A DNA stretch of 64,000 nt from positions 15,535 through 79,534 of the forward strand of contig DDWJ01000018.1 of assembly GCA_002345505.1 (NCBI GenBank). Reading direction: 5' to 3'. The position numbers and the translations under genes are program-made. Positions 18,628 through 28,522 of this stretch are shown piece after piece (positions within the stretch are counted from its first letter, which is position 1; each line of letters starts with the position of its first letter). The stretch is from Caryophanales bacterium UBA2289. Lineage in GTDB: Bacteria > Bacillota_I > Bacilli_A > Izemoplasmatales > Hujiaoplasmataceae. The notes under the pieces are model-generated. The model ran no database searches, was not told the DNA's origin, and saw only the letters and a program-made list of their open reading frames with translations.

Positions 18628-20022
18628 TTAATTTGCTAGATTAAAGTCTAGAGGTATTTTCTTCTTTAAATCCTTCATTTCATACCTAAACACTATATAA
18701 GATAAAAATCCTGCAATTAGATCTGATGCCATAAATGTAAACCAAATACCTTGAACACCCCACAAATATGTAAATAAAAATACTAATGGAATAAATAAAA
18801 TAAACTGCCTAGACATTGCGACTAAGAAGGCTCTGACTGGATAACCCATAGCTTGATATACGCTAGATAATATAATTTGAAAACTAATTAGTATAAAGCC
18901 TAAACTGACCCATCTAAGAGCCATTGGACCAGCTGTCATAAAGATTTCATTTTGTTCTTCTGAGAAAAGCAAGAAAAGTTGTCTTGCGAAAATTAAAGAA
19001 ACAGACATTGCACCAATAAAATATATCAGCATCAATTTTTTTGTATAGGCAATGACGTCGTATAATCTTTGATATAATTTAGCTCCAAAATTGTAACCAA
19101 CTATCGGTTGTAATCCTTGTACTAGTCCAAACCCTGGCATCAACAAAAACATCAACAATCGATTTACAACTCCAAAGATTGAAATATATATATCCGGTTC
19201 ATCAATAACATACTTTCCAATCAGGTTATTAACAAGGATAACTAAAACAGCTCCTAACGCATTTCTTATAAAAGAAGGAAAGCCGATAGCTGTAATCTCA
19301 CCAACCATTTTAAAGTCAATTTCATGTATTTTCTTGAGATTTATCTGTAGTTTAGATTTGCTTGACATTGAAGCTGCGAACACATATATAAAGGAAGCTG
19401 TTTTTGCGATAATAGTTGCGATTGCCGCTCCTTTAACCCCCATATTCAAGCCCCACTCAAAAATAAAAATCGGGTCTAAAACAATATTTACTCCAGCACC
19501 AATAACCATTGAAATCATTGCTATTTTAGCCCTTCCTTCAGCTCTGGCAAGATTGTTAAAAATTACCGAAAGCGAGAAAGGCACCAAGCCAATAAGTATA
19601 TAAAATAAGTAATCGTGTGCATACCCAATATTACCTTCGGTTGCTCCAAAAAAATAAAGTAATTCATCTAAGAATATCAACCCTAATACTGCAAATACAA
19701 CCGATAAGACAACACCCATTAACACAGCTGTGTTAACACTTCGCCTCATTGTATCAGTATCACTTCTACCAAATGCACGAGAAAATATTGATGATGATCC
19801 GATACCAATCATTAGTCCAAATGCCATTACAATCATTTGTACCGGGTTAGCGATTGATAAGGCTCCAATAGCTATATCACCAGCACCTCTACCAACAAAT
19901 ATTGTATCGACCAAATTATATAACGCTGTAACAATCATTGCGAATGTTGCAGGAATCGATAACTGTATTAAAGCTTTTTTTACATCATATTTACCTAATA
20001 GGTCAGATCTTGCTTGTTCCAT
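18628..20022 (-). CDS. MATE-family multidrug/Na+ exporter
   Basis: 12-helix secondary transporter of 464 residues. It opens with the soluble MEQARSDLLGKYDVKKALIQ and the MATE helix 1 block LSIPATFAMIVTALYNLVDT followed by IFVGRGAGDIAIGALSIANP. The second half repeats the fold, with GFGLVQGLQPIVGYNFGA. Members export cationic drugs or metabolites with Na+ or H+; the substrate here is unknown. First gene of the probable MATE-pepC-lplA unit; an AGGTGG site precedes the ATG. Confidence 0.9.
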   Translation of the reverse strand: MEQARSDLLGKYDVKKALIQLSIPATFAMIVTALYNLVDTIFVGRGAGDIAIGALSIANPVQMIVMAFGLMIGIGSSSIFSRAFGRSDTDTMRRSVNTAVLMGVVLSVVFAVLGLIFLDELLYFFGATEGNIGYAHDYLFYILIGLVPFSLSVIFNNLARAEGRAKIAMISMVIGAGVNIVLDPIFIFEWGLNMGVKGAAIATIIAKTASFIYVFAASMSSKSKLQINLKKIHEIDFKMVGEITAIGFPSFIRNALGAVLVILVNNLIGKYVIDEPDIYISIFGVVNRLLMFLLMPGFGLVQGLQPIVGYNFGAKLYQRLYDVIAYTKKLMLIYFIGAMSVSLIFARQLFLLFSEEQNEIFMTAGPMALRWVSLGFILISFQIILSSVYQAMGYPVRAFLVAMSRQFILFIPLVFLFTYLWGVQGIWFTFMASDLIAGFLSYIVFRYEMKDLKKKIPLDFNLAN

Positions 20023-20092
20023 ATATCCACCTCATTAAAATTATTATAGCAAAATAGACACTATATTTGAAACAATTAACTCATTAATTATA

Positions 20093-21703
20093 TTATAGTT
20101 TATTTGAAATCTTATATGTTCTAATTATTGCTTCAGCGGTTTTGATTCCATCAACAGCCGAAGACATAATTCCTCCAGCATAGCCTGCGCCTTCACCCAT
20201 AGGGTAGACACCTTTAATATTCGATTCATAATCACTGTTTCTAACAATTCTAACCGGTGATGAAGATCTCGTTTCAAAACCTGTCATAATCGCGTCTGCC
20301 ATTGCAAAACCTTTAATCTTTCGATCAAAGTCAACTAAAGCATTCTTTAGTGTCGAACTCACAAATTTCGGTAAAAGTTCATTGAAATCAACTAATGTTA
20401 CTCCAGGTTTGTAAGTAGGAGTAACTGATTTAATTTCTTTACTGACTCTATTACTCAAAAAATCTCCTACCAATTGTGCTGGAGCATTATAATTTCTACC
20501 GCCCTTGTCATAAGCCAATACTTCTAATTCTCTTTGGAAGTACATTCCCGCTAGAACATCATTTCCTGGAAAATCATCAGTTTGGACATTAACTAAAACT
20601 GCTGAATTAGCATTATAATTATCTCTTTTACTTTCGCTCATTCCGTTTGTAACTACGCCACCGTCTTCAGAGCTGCCACATACTACATATCCACCTGGAC
20701 ACATACAAAATGTATAAGCACTTCTTCCTGAAGTGTCATGAAAACTTAACTTATAGTCTGCCGCTCCTAAACTCGGATGATTATAAAACTTACCATATTG
20801 TGATTTGTTAATCATCTCTTGAGGATGTTCAATCCTTAAACCGATAGAAAATGGTTTTCGAGTCATCTCGAATCCATGATTTTTTATTAGTTCGAAAGTT
20901 TCTCTAGAACTATGTCCTATTCCTAAAAGCAAGACATCGGTTTTTAATATTTCACTATCGTTTACTTTAATTCCAGTTAAAGAATTATCTTCAATAATCA
21001 AATCACTTAATTGATTATTGAACCTTACATCTCCACCTAAAGAAATAATTTCGTTTCGAATGCTTTTTATAATCATCTTAAGTTTATCAGTACCTACATG
21101 AGGTTTGTTGATATAAATCAAATCCTCTTCAGCACCATGTTCAACTAAAGTTTTTAACACAAATCTACATCTTAAATCATTAATTGAAGTTGTTAGTTTT
21201 CCGTCTGAATATGTTCCTGCTCCGCCTTCACCAAATTGAATAGAAGCATGTTTATTGAACTTTCTAGACTTTATGAATTCTTCAAACAGTTCATCTCTTT
21301 TATCAATATCCAAACCCATTTCTATGATTATTGGTTTGTATCCATAACGAGCTAAAACAAGTCCGGCAAAGATTCCTGAAGGGCCAAACCCAACTATGAC
21401 TGGTCTATTACTTAAAGAAATATCACCAGACTCAATTCGCTCATAATCCATATTCGGTGTAGGGGTGAAAAGCTTTTGTTTTAGCGACAGAAGCTTTTTC
21501 TCTTCCGGCGTAGAAAAATCAACTGTATAAACAAAAACAACCCTATCAGCTCTTCTAGCATCAATTGCTTTCTTATATATAGAAAGTTCTTTAATACTCT
21601 TCAAATAATACTTCTTTTTAAGAAATCTTATTAAATTTTCCTTTTCAATGTCTTTATTTAAAGCTTGATCTAGATCAAGTTTTACTTCATTTACTCTAAT
21701 CAT
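20093..21703 (-). CDS. FAD-dependent dehydrogenase, COG2509-type
   Basis: Uncharacterised flavoprotein family of about 530 residues. Residues about 30-95 hold a small N-terminal alpha/beta domain (LKKKYYLKSIKELSIYKKAI). The FAD Rossmann motif VIVGFGPSGIFAGLVLARYG is near residue 105. GGAGTYSDGKLTT, CMCPGGYVVCGSSEDGGVVT and the C-terminal PMGEGAGYAGGIMSSAVDGI are hallmarks. The electron donor and substrate are unknown for the family. Its start overlaps the end of the upstream HI0933-type flavoprotein by 8 nt, so the two flavoproteins are made together. Confidence 0.85.
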   Translation of the reverse strand: MIRVNEVKLDLDQALNKDIEKENLIRFLKKKYYLKSIKELSIYKKAIDARRADRVVFVYTVDFSTPEEKKLLSLKQKLFTPTPNMDYERIESGDISLSNRPVIVGFGPSGIFAGLVLARYGYKPIIIEMGLDIDKRDELFEEFIKSRKFNKHASIQFGEGGAGTYSDGKLTTSINDLRCRFVLKTLVEHGAEEDLIYINKPHVGTDKLKMIIKSIRNEIISLGGDVRFNNQLSDLIIEDNSLTGIKVNDSEILKTDVLLLGIGHSSRETFELIKNHGFEMTRKPFSIGLRIEHPQEMINKSQYGKFYNHPSLGAADYKLSFHDTSGRSAYTFCMCPGGYVVCGSSEDGGVVTNGMSESKRDNYNANSAVLVNVQTDDFPGNDVLAGMYFQRELEVLAYDKGGRNYNAPAQLVGDFLSNRVSKEIKSVTPTYKPGVTLVDFNELLPKFVSSTLKNALVDFDRKIKGFAMADAIMTGFETRSSSPVRIVRNSDYESNIKGVYPMGEGAGYAGGIMSSAVDGIKTAEAIIRTYKISNKL

Positions 21704-22934
21704 ATTTTCTAAATTCCTCGCATGCTGCCTTAGCTGCTACATAACCACTTGACCAAGCCCACTGTAGATTATATCCCCCGCATCTGCCATCAACGTCAAG
21801 AACTTCACCAGTAAAATATAAGCCTTGGATTAACTTCGACTCTAAAGTGTTTTCATGAATTTCAGATAGTTCAACTCCACCAGCAGTTACTTGAGAATCA
21901 TCAAAACCTAAACTACCGATTATTTTAAATCTCCAGTCATACAATAAGTCAATTAGCTTATAGATGTTTTGTTTAGGTATATCTCCAACAATTAAATTGT
22001 TCTTTTCAATTCCAGCTTCTTTTATCAAAACATTAATAAATCTTTTATTTATCAATCCGATTAAACTTTGATCAATCTCACGACTTTTAAATACTTCAAA
22101 TCTCTCAATAATTTTTGATTTGGGTAAAGATTGAATCAATAAAATTCTTACAAACACTTCTTGTCTTTTCATTAATTCTTCATTTGCTTTTCTACTAATT
22201 TCTAATATTGTTGGGCCACTAATCCCATAATTAGCAAATAAAACATCCCCATATTCAGATTGAACAACTTCATTACCAATTATAAGATCGACTTGAGTAT
22301 TAATCTTAACGCCTGATAATTGTTTTAAGTATGGAGAATCAACTCTTAATTTTACAAGAGCTGGAAATACTTCTGTGATTTTATGACCGAGATTCCTAGC
22401 CAAGTCTAAACCTGAACCATTACTTCCCGTGGATGGCATTGACTTTCCGCCAGTTGCTATTATTAACTTTCTTCCAAGAAAAGCTTCGTTATCACTAGAA
22501 AGAACATTAAAAACATCATTCTTTTTAATAATGTCTATTATTTCTTTGTTTAATTCCACTTGGATATTTCTTTGCTTGATTTCAAATAAAAAGACATCAA
22601 GAAAACTTGATGATTGTTCGCTTAAAGGATAAGCCTTCCCTTCATCTTCTATTTTTGGTTCAATTCCTAGTGTTTCAAAGAAATCAATAGTATCTTGAGG
22701 ACCGAATTGATTGAAGATGTTTTCTACAAAAGCGGGATTGTTAAAATCTGTTGATTTTAAAAAAGCATTAGTGTAGTTACATCTCCCGTTACCGGTCACT
22801 AATATTTTTTTTCCAATACGATTGTTTCTTTCAATAATTAAGATTTTATCTAAATATTGACTAGCCGTAATGGCAGCCATGATTCCACTAGCTCCACCAC
22901 CAATAATTATTAAGTCATAAACAAACACAGTCAA
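21696..22934 (-). CDS. HI0933/YhiN (BaiN/RdsA-like) flavoprotein
   Basis: NAD(P)/FAD oxidoreductase of 412 residues. The N-terminal motif is LIIIGGGASGIMAAITASQY, then IGKKILVTGNGRCNYTN, ATGGKSMPSTGSNGSGLDLA, and the C-terminal GEVLDVDGRCGGYNLQWAWS, which is diagnostic. Gut homologues include a proposed bile-acid double-bond reductase (BaiN) and RNA-hydroxylation partners, but most members are uncharacterised. First gene of a two-gene operon with the COG2509 flavoprotein, a frequent pairing of Rossmann enzymes. An AGGTGA site precedes the start. Confidence 0.87.
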   Translation of the reverse strand: MTVFVYDLIIIGGGASGIMAAITASQYLDKILIIERNNRIGKKILVTGNGRCNYTNAFLKSTDFNNPAFVENIFNQFGPQDTIDFFETLGIEPKIEDEGKAYPLSEQSSSFLDVFLFEIKQRNIQVELNKEIIDIIKKNDVFNVLSSDNEAFLGRKLIIATGGKSMPSTGSNGSGLDLARNLGHKITEVFPALVKLRVDSPYLKQLSGVKINTQVDLIIGNEVVQSEYGDVLFANYGISGPTILEISRKANEELMKRQEVFVRILLIQSLPKSKIIERFEVFKSREIDQSLIGLINKRFINVLIKEAGIEKNNLIVGDIPKQNIYKLIDLLYDWRFKIIGSLGFDDSQVTAGGVELSEIHENTLESKLIQGLYFTGEVLDVDGRCGGYNLQWAWSSGYVAAKAACEEFRKYD

Positions 22935-23053
22935 TCACCTCATTACTGTAAAAATTATATCATATTTAGTATATTAGATTCACTAACAAACAAATAAAAA
23001 AAGCCAAACATAACATCTAGCTTAATTTTTTTAATTCAGAACATATAATAACT

Positions 23054-24025
23054 CTACTTTGTAAGAAGATTTTTGGTTTTCAGACCAATTTTCAAAATTG
23101 CTTTGCCAATCAACACACTAAGAAATGCCATCAATCCCATCTTCCCTCCAAATCCATTAAAGAAATGAAAAAAACTCAAAAATATTAATGACAGTATAAC
23201 GCCTATAAATAGCGATTCATAAATATTCTTAATCACAAAATTACTTGCCATACCTACAAAAGTTGCTGTAAAGAATATATAACTATAAATTTGAAATTCA
23301 TTGAATATTTGTCCGAAAATTATGCCAATAATTAGGCCTGGAACAGCCGATGCAAGAACTGGAGATTTATTAAAACGATTATGTAAAAGCCAAGATACCA
23401 AAACCCCAGTTAAAGAGAACAAAAATATTAACCAAATATCATAGGATTGTTGAGCCGCTAAAGCATTGTTATTAAAAATTAAACCTGCAGTTGTTGTTGC
23501 TATAAAGGCTATTGTTCCTAATCTTCCTCCAAATCCATTAAAAACATTCTTTGCTATTTGAAAAACTATCGAAGCAATAATTGCAACAACTATAATCTCA
23601 AGATGACTAAAAATAATATATGAACTCATACCAGCAAAACTTCCTGTATAAATAGCAAATGAATATTTACCACTAACTAAATAGCCTATCAAACCCACAA
23701 TAGATGATGAAACCACAATAGAAAGCGAGAAGATAGTTGATAGTTCATAGGTTATTATAGTCCCTAAGATTACAAAGATTATATTAAGATCAAAAAACTT
23801 AAAAGCGCTTAGTTTTTCACGTTTTAAGAATAAATAACCGTAAATTATGCCTAACAGGTACAATATAGCCAATAAGTAGCTAATTATTCCTTTTGTTTCT
23901 ACAACTATAGTGATTATAGGATAAGCGGTAAATACAAGGATAAGAAAAAACCCAATCAACTTAATATTGGCTCTTATCTTTTGCATAAACTTATTAAAAA
24001 CGTTTTGATAACCCATAGTCTTCAC
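23054..24025 (-). CDS. polytopic membrane protein with internal duplication, function unknown
   Basis: 323 residues, about ten hydrophobic segments. Two matching blocks, FNGFGGRLGTIAFIATTTAG (near 165) and FNGFGGKMGLMAFLSVLIGK (near 290), show an internal duplication like that of inverted-repeat transporters. A soluble start (MKTMGYQNVFNKFMQKIRAN) precedes the first helix. I do not recognise the family. Small permease or scaffold are both possible. Located between the GGDEF gene (same strand, its own terminator between) and the flavoprotein pair; 110 nt separates it from the latter, with only a weak hairpin. Confidence 0.6.
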   Translation of the reverse strand: MKTMGYQNVFNKFMQKIRANIKLIGFFLILVFTAYPIITIVVETKGIISYLLAILYLLGIIYGYLFLKREKLSAFKFFDLNIIFVILGTIITYELSTIFSLSIVVSSSIVGLIGYLVSGKYSFAIYTGSFAGMSSYIIFSHLEIIVVAIIASIVFQIAKNVFNGFGGRLGTIAFIATTTAGLIFNNNALAAQQSYDIWLIFLFSLTGVLVSWLLHNRFNKSPVLASAVPGLIIGIIFGQIFNEFQIYSYIFFTATFVGMASNFVIKNIYESLFIGVILSLIFLSFFHFFNGFGGKMGLMAFLSVLIGKAILKIGLKTKNLLTK

Positions 24026-24081
24026 CTGATTACTTATTGTAACATAACAACCATGGTTAGTTAAAATTTATGCTTAAAAAA

Positions 24082-24105
24082 AAGTGTATTCGGTTGAATA
24101 CACTT
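24082..24105 (-). terminator. terminator of the GGDEF gene
   Basis: AAGTGTATTC (24082-24091) pairs with GAATACACTT (24096-24105). On the minus strand the hairpin is followed by a run of T. Confidence 0.85.
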
Positions 24106-25636
24106 AAATGTGATTGACTTGATGCCTTTTTAAATACTCTTCTAACTCTTCTTTTGCTTTTTTTCGTGAAGTTTTCATTGTATAAAGATTAACGTCCGCT
24201 TCTATTAACACTTTCCTAAATCTCTTATTACTGAAATTGTTTTGTGAATAACCATAAGAAAATCCGATATGCTCTGATAAGTCGGTATTGGAAGTACTTT
24301 TCTTTAAATCATACAAAACTTCTTCAATATCATTCATATCCTTATTTATGGCTATTAAAAGAAACTCGTCTCCACCCATTCTAATTGGAATTAAGTTTTC
24401 GTACTTTTTAGAGATGTCTTTTAAAGCTTCCGCAAATCTTATTAAAAGTTTATCCCCTTCACTATGACCCAAATAATCATTAAATAACTTTAATCCATCT
24501 AGGTCAAACATAATTAATGAATAGTTGTTATAGTTGTTTTCAATGTCCTTCTCTAAACTTTCAAAGTAGTTTCGATTATATATCTTTGTCATTAAATCAT
24601 GCGTCATTACATAATTAATTTCGTTAATATTTTTTTGGTTTTGTGTTTCATCATAGAATAAGTAAAATTTCCCAGAATGTTTTAACAAAGGTAAATTAAT
24701 CTCTTTTTCCATCATATGAAGATAGATTTTGCTTCTATCATAGTAATTTTCAATCGATTTTGAATCTTTATATATCACTGCTTTTTCAACTGCCAATCGC
24801 TTAAAGTCATCAAAAGTCAATTCAGATTCAATATCCAATTTAAATCTACTTACCAGTTCGTTTGATGCGGAGATAATTATTCCTCGTTGATTGACCAACA
24901 GATACATTTCTCGCAAATTGTTAAGAATATACTCATTCCCATTAAACTTAAAAATCAGTTTCAAATCTCTTATATAAAAAATTCCATATAATAGAGTAAT
25001 CAATAAAACTAAGGCGATATAAGTGGGATCTAAAGCTATGCTATAAACAAATAAATGAATTACATTCGAAGTTATACCGAGTATAATGCCAAAAACCATA
25101 GTAACAAAAGGAAAAACATCTTTATCTTTCTTAAGATTATTAAATAAACTTCCAGTAATTGAAACCGTTGCAATAAGTAAAATACTATAACAAACAGCAG
25201 TATGAATATAGAATACTGTTCCATGATTAGCTGATGAAATCATTTCATAGGTTAAGGAATTACTGAAACCAATTTGAAGTACTAATTAGTGTAAATTATT
25301 GGTATAAGAAAAGCCTATATCTAAAATAAAAAATATTATAAAAAAATAAATCAGTAGTTTCGGAACTCTTCTATTTAAATACTTCATAATAGCTAAAAAT
25401 AGTAGCGTTGTAAGCAAAAAGACTAAAGGGTAAATAGTCAAACTCGCATAATAAATAACATATGGATTGATAGCGATATATCTAAGTCCAATTAGTAATG
25501 TCCATAAAAACATAAACATACTAAGGTATTTGAAATACTTATATCTTGGACTCACATTGAAAAAATCCAATCTTGCCAAAGGCATAATAGATAAGGACGC
25601 TACAAACATATATAATATCCATAAGTATATACTCAT
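24104..25636 (-). pseudogene. 7TM-sensor diguanylate cyclase interrupted by one in-frame TAA
   Basis: Two open frames, 25636-25286 and 25243-24104, lie in the same reading frame, separated only by the TAA at 25288-25286. Reading through gives NNLH-stop-LVLQIGFSNSL and then HGTVFYIHTAVCYSILLI, which is continuous with the N-terminal 7TM sensor domain found in histidine kinases (usual pattern NxxHHL...GPxFWxHTxYSYLL). The C-terminal half has a PAS-like stretch and an intact GGDEF domain (RMGGDEFLLIA, DGLKLFNDYLGHSEGDKL). CAA to TAA would explain the lesion. Either the gene is dead, a shorter soluble-side protein starts at the ATG at 25243, or there is a sequencing error. Confidence 0.8.
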
Positions 25637-25817
25637 TTCAAAATCCCCTTAATTTTATTATATGTTTATATAATATTATACACGGTTTTAATAAGATATT
25701 GTAGTAGTGATTAAAATTACCGACATAAAAAGTCTCATTATATCAAAACAGTACATAAAATAGATAGAAAAAGTCTAAAATTTTTGTTATACTTTAGTAT
25801 ATTCATAGGAGGTGTTT

Positions 25818-26828
25818 ATGAAAGTAGGTATTTACGGTGCTGGTGCAATGGGTACAATATTGGGTGCTTATATAACTAAAGCCGGTTATGAGATTGATCT
25901 TATCAATCGTAACAAAGAACATGTAAAAGCTCTGAATGAAACAGGAGCTCATATAATTGGAAAAACAGAGTTTATTCAAACTGTAAAAGCAATAACTCCA
26001 AATGAGATAAGAGATAAGTACGATATTATACTATTGATGACTAAACAGAAACATAATAAAGAATTAGTTGAAAGTTTGATTCCTTTCATAAAAGAAAAAT
26101 CATTAATTTGTACTATGCAGAACGGATTACCAGAAAAATCTGTTGCTGATGTAATTGGTAAAGATAAAACCTGTGGATGCACAATGAGTTGGGGCGCAAC
26201 CTTCCATGGTAAAGGAGTTAGCGAACTAACTTCAGAACCTAATAGAGAAACATTAACTTTCAGTATTGGTAAGTACGGTAATAATGACGATGTTTTATTT
26301 AACTATATCATTGAATTGCTGAACTCTATGGGTGAAGTAACTGTTGAAAGTAACTTCACAGGTGCTCGTTGGGCTAAATTAATGATAAATGCTGCTTTTA
26401 GTGGTTTGTCTGTTATTACTGATGCCAATTTTGGTGAAATAGCAAAGAATAAAGAATCGAGGCTATTAGCTCTAAAAATCATCAAAGAATGTATTGAAGT
26501 TACAAAGGCGGGAGGAATAACGCTTGAGCCGCTTCAAGGTAAGGATATAATCAAATTGCTGGATTATAAAACAAAATTTAAGAGATGTATTAGTTTAATG
26601 CTTATTCCAATCGCTATGAAAAAACATCGATTAATAAAATCTAGTATGCTAAGAGATCTAAAAGAAGGAAGAAAAACCGAAATTGAAGCAATTAATGGAA
26701 TGGTTTGTGAACATGGTGATTTATTTAATGTGGATACACCACTAAATGATAAGATAGTTTCAATAGTTCATTTAATTGAAGACAATAAACTAAAACCTAG
26801 CTGGAAGAATCTCGATTTGTTGAAATAA
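25818..26828 (+). CDS. ketopantoate reductase-family (ApbA/PanE-like) oxidoreductase
   Basis: NADPH-dependent 2-oxo-acid reductase fold. The Rossmann motif is KVGIYGAGAMGTILGAYITK at the very N-terminus; ALICTMQNGLPE-type and ARWAKLMINAAFSGLSVITD (catalytic Lys region) follow; the C-terminal helical domain ends SSMLRDLKEGRKTEIEAING, the usual ketopantoate-reductase signature. A GTG at 25812 lies inside the AGGAGGTG ribosome site, so the ATG at 25818 is taken, giving 336 residues. No panB/panC neighbours are seen, so the substrate may differ. Single-gene unit. Confidence 0.85.
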   Translation: MKVGIYGAGAMGTILGAYITKAGYEIDLINRNKEHVKALNETGAHIIGKTEFIQTVKAITPNEIRDKYDIILLMTKQKHNKELVESLIPFIKEKSLICTMQNGLPEKSVADVIGKDKTCGCTMSWGATFHGKGVSELTSEPNRETLTFSIGKYGNNDDVLFNYIIELLNSMGEVTVESNFTGARWAKLMINAAFSGLSVITDANFGEIAKNKESRLLALKIIKECIEVTKAGGITLEPLQGKDIIKLLDYKTKFKRCISLMLIPIAMKKHRLIKSSMLRDLKEGRKTEIEAINGMVCEHGDLFNVDTPLNDKIVSIVHLIEDNKLKPSWKNLDLLK

Positions 26829-26845
26829 AAAAATAGTATGAAAAG

Positions 26846-26878
26846 CCCAAAACCTTTATGTTTTGTGGTTTTTTTTCT
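26846..26878 (+). terminator. terminator after ApbA/PanE-like gene
   Basis: CCAAAAC pairs with GTTTTG and GG across a short loop (one bulge), followed by eight T. Confidence 0.6.
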
Positions 26879-26957
26879 AATCAATGGATTTATTTTTAAT
26901 ATGTGTTATGTTATAATACCTTTGTTATAACAATGAAAGATAAAAAGGAGAATCATT

Positions 26958-28400
26958 ATGAAAGATGTTTATAAAAAACTAAATAAAGATTACTCGATTG
27001 ATGAAATAGCAGAAAATTTAGTCAATGTTCCCGGAGAAGAAATTGCCAATTTTTTAAGCGAACTTGATATCAATATTCCTAGATCAATCCGTTTTAACTC
27101 TTTACAAAAAGTTTTATTTCCGGTTTTACAACAAGAATACAATGATTTATTAAAATCGGAAAGTGATGCTGAAGGACCTGAAAGACTTGAAGAATCTCGT
27201 AGACAAACTAGATTAACTTGGATTGATTCATTCTCTGAAACCCAATTTGAGAATGAAATTTATAAGTTTAACAATAAGGATTTAGAACGAGAATTTTTAT
27301 CTGAATTTTGGAAACGTCTATTGAATTTCTTACTTAAAGAAGCAGTCCCTAAAGAGGACATTGCAAATTTTATTGAGAAAGCATCAAAAAAATATGAAAA
27401 AAATCAAGGGACTCCACCATTGAGACTGTTTAATAAAGCGATTGAACCGTTCATATATGATGAAGTCGATACATTTGACGGACTTACAAGAAGTGTTTTT
27501 GCTAGTAGAGTTGTTTTAAGTGCAACAATAAGTGAAATAAAACAAATCGGTTCTAAATACAATATGAAAGTTCCTACTAGATTAACGAAAAATCAAGTAA
27601 TGGAAATAGTTGTTAACGAACTAAAGAAGAGAAATGAGTACATTCCTGATATTCATTCAGAGTTAAACGAATTCAATTTAAAAGAACTAGAAGACTTCGC
27701 AAGATTAAATAATATCATCGCTTTTGCATATATCAATAAAGACCAAATGATTGAATATATGTATAAAGAATATGATTCACGAAATGTTGTTGCAAAAAGA
27801 TATCTTCAAGATCCTGAAGCTTTAGCTAAACTGGATCAAGAAACAGAAGAAATCGTTGTCGAATTCGAAACTAGAATTGAAGAGGCTGATAAAAAACCAG
27901 AAGAAGAATTTAAACCTGTAGTAGAACCACAGAAAGAGCCTGTTATTGAGACTCCTGAAGTTAATGACGATATTATTTCTGATATTCAAGAAGAAAAGAA
28001 ACCAGAAGAAACTAAGGTTGAAGAAAAGCCTGTAAAACCAGTTATTATTCAGCAAGACTCTGAAAGTATTGAAGAGCTTAAAAATGAGATATTATCGCTA
28101 AAACAAATAGTTTTAGAGCTTCAGACAAAAGTTGAAAATCTCCAAGAAGATACAACTAGGAGTAATGTCAAACTTGATACTGTGTCTAAGAAACTTTTCC
28201 CTAAATGGTTCAAAATAATTGTTCTAATTCTATTTTTTGTTTCTGTATTTATTTCTATATTCATACCGCTATCAATTTACTATCCTGACGCTCCAGTAAT
28301 CAGTCAAATAGCTTGGCTCTTTGATCAGATTCCATTCTTGGGAGGCAGATCTTTATTAGAATTCTTGCAAGGATTTTTTGAAAGACTATTATTAGGATAA
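26958..28400 (+). CDS. tail-anchored protein with SAP/Rho_N-like repeats, unknown function
   Basis: 480 residues with no recognised enzyme domain. Residues 1-190 are helical and charged. Two helix-extended-helix motifs of the SAP/Rho_N/LEM-like kind follow: IKQIGSKYNMKVPTRLTKNQ (about 195) and LKELEDFARLNNIIAFAYIN (about 235). Then comes a Pro/Glu/Lys-rich linker (about 295-365), a coiled coil (SIEELKNEILSLKQIVLELQ), one transmembrane helix (about 420-442) and a short amphipathic end. The topology predicts a cytoplasmic protein tethered by its tail, perhaps linking nucleic acid or a complex to the membrane. That role is inference. AAGGAG precedes the ATG; single-gene unit with its own terminator. 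Confidence 0.65.
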   Translation: MKDVYKKLNKDYSIDEIAENLVNVPGEEIANFLSELDINIPRSIRFNSLQKVLFPVLQQEYNDLLKSESDAEGPERLEESRRQTRLTWIDSFSETQFENEIYKFNNKDLEREFLSEFWKRLLNFLLKEAVPKEDIANFIEKASKKYEKNQGTPPLRLFNKAIEPFIYDEVDTFDGLTRSVFASRVVLSATISEIKQIGSKYNMKVPTRLTKNQVMEIVVNELKKRNEYIPDIHSELNEFNLKELEDFARLNNIIAFAYINKDQMIEYMYKEYDSRNVVAKRYLQDPEALAKLDQETEEIVVEFETRIEEADKKPEEEFKPVVEPQKEPVIETPEVNDDIISDIQEEKKPEETKVEEKPVKPVIIQQDSESIEELKNEILSLKQIVLELQTKVENLQEDTTRSNVKLDTVSKKLFPKWFKIIVLILFFVSVFISIFIPLSIYYPDAPVISQIAWLFDQIPFLGGRSLLEFLQGFFERLLLG

Positions 28401-28418
28401 TATAATTTTGTTTATCTG

Positions 28419-28449
28419 AGAGAACTAAAACCTTTTTAGTTCTCTTTTA
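28419..28449 (+). terminator. terminator after the tail-anchored protein gene
   Basis: AGAGAACTAAAA (28419-28430) pairs with TTTTAGTTCTCT (28434-28445), followed by TTTT. Confidence 0.85.
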
Positions 28450-28522
28450 TTTGCAATTTAAGCCAATAAAATATATTATTATTACGTATAACTAAGTAGT
28501 GTTATGAACCTAGGTGATAATA

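Noticed and set aside
22988..23040. Terminator after the 23054 membrane-protein gene
   Set aside because: Only a 4-5 bp stem (AAGC/GGCTT) can be drawn, too weak to list.
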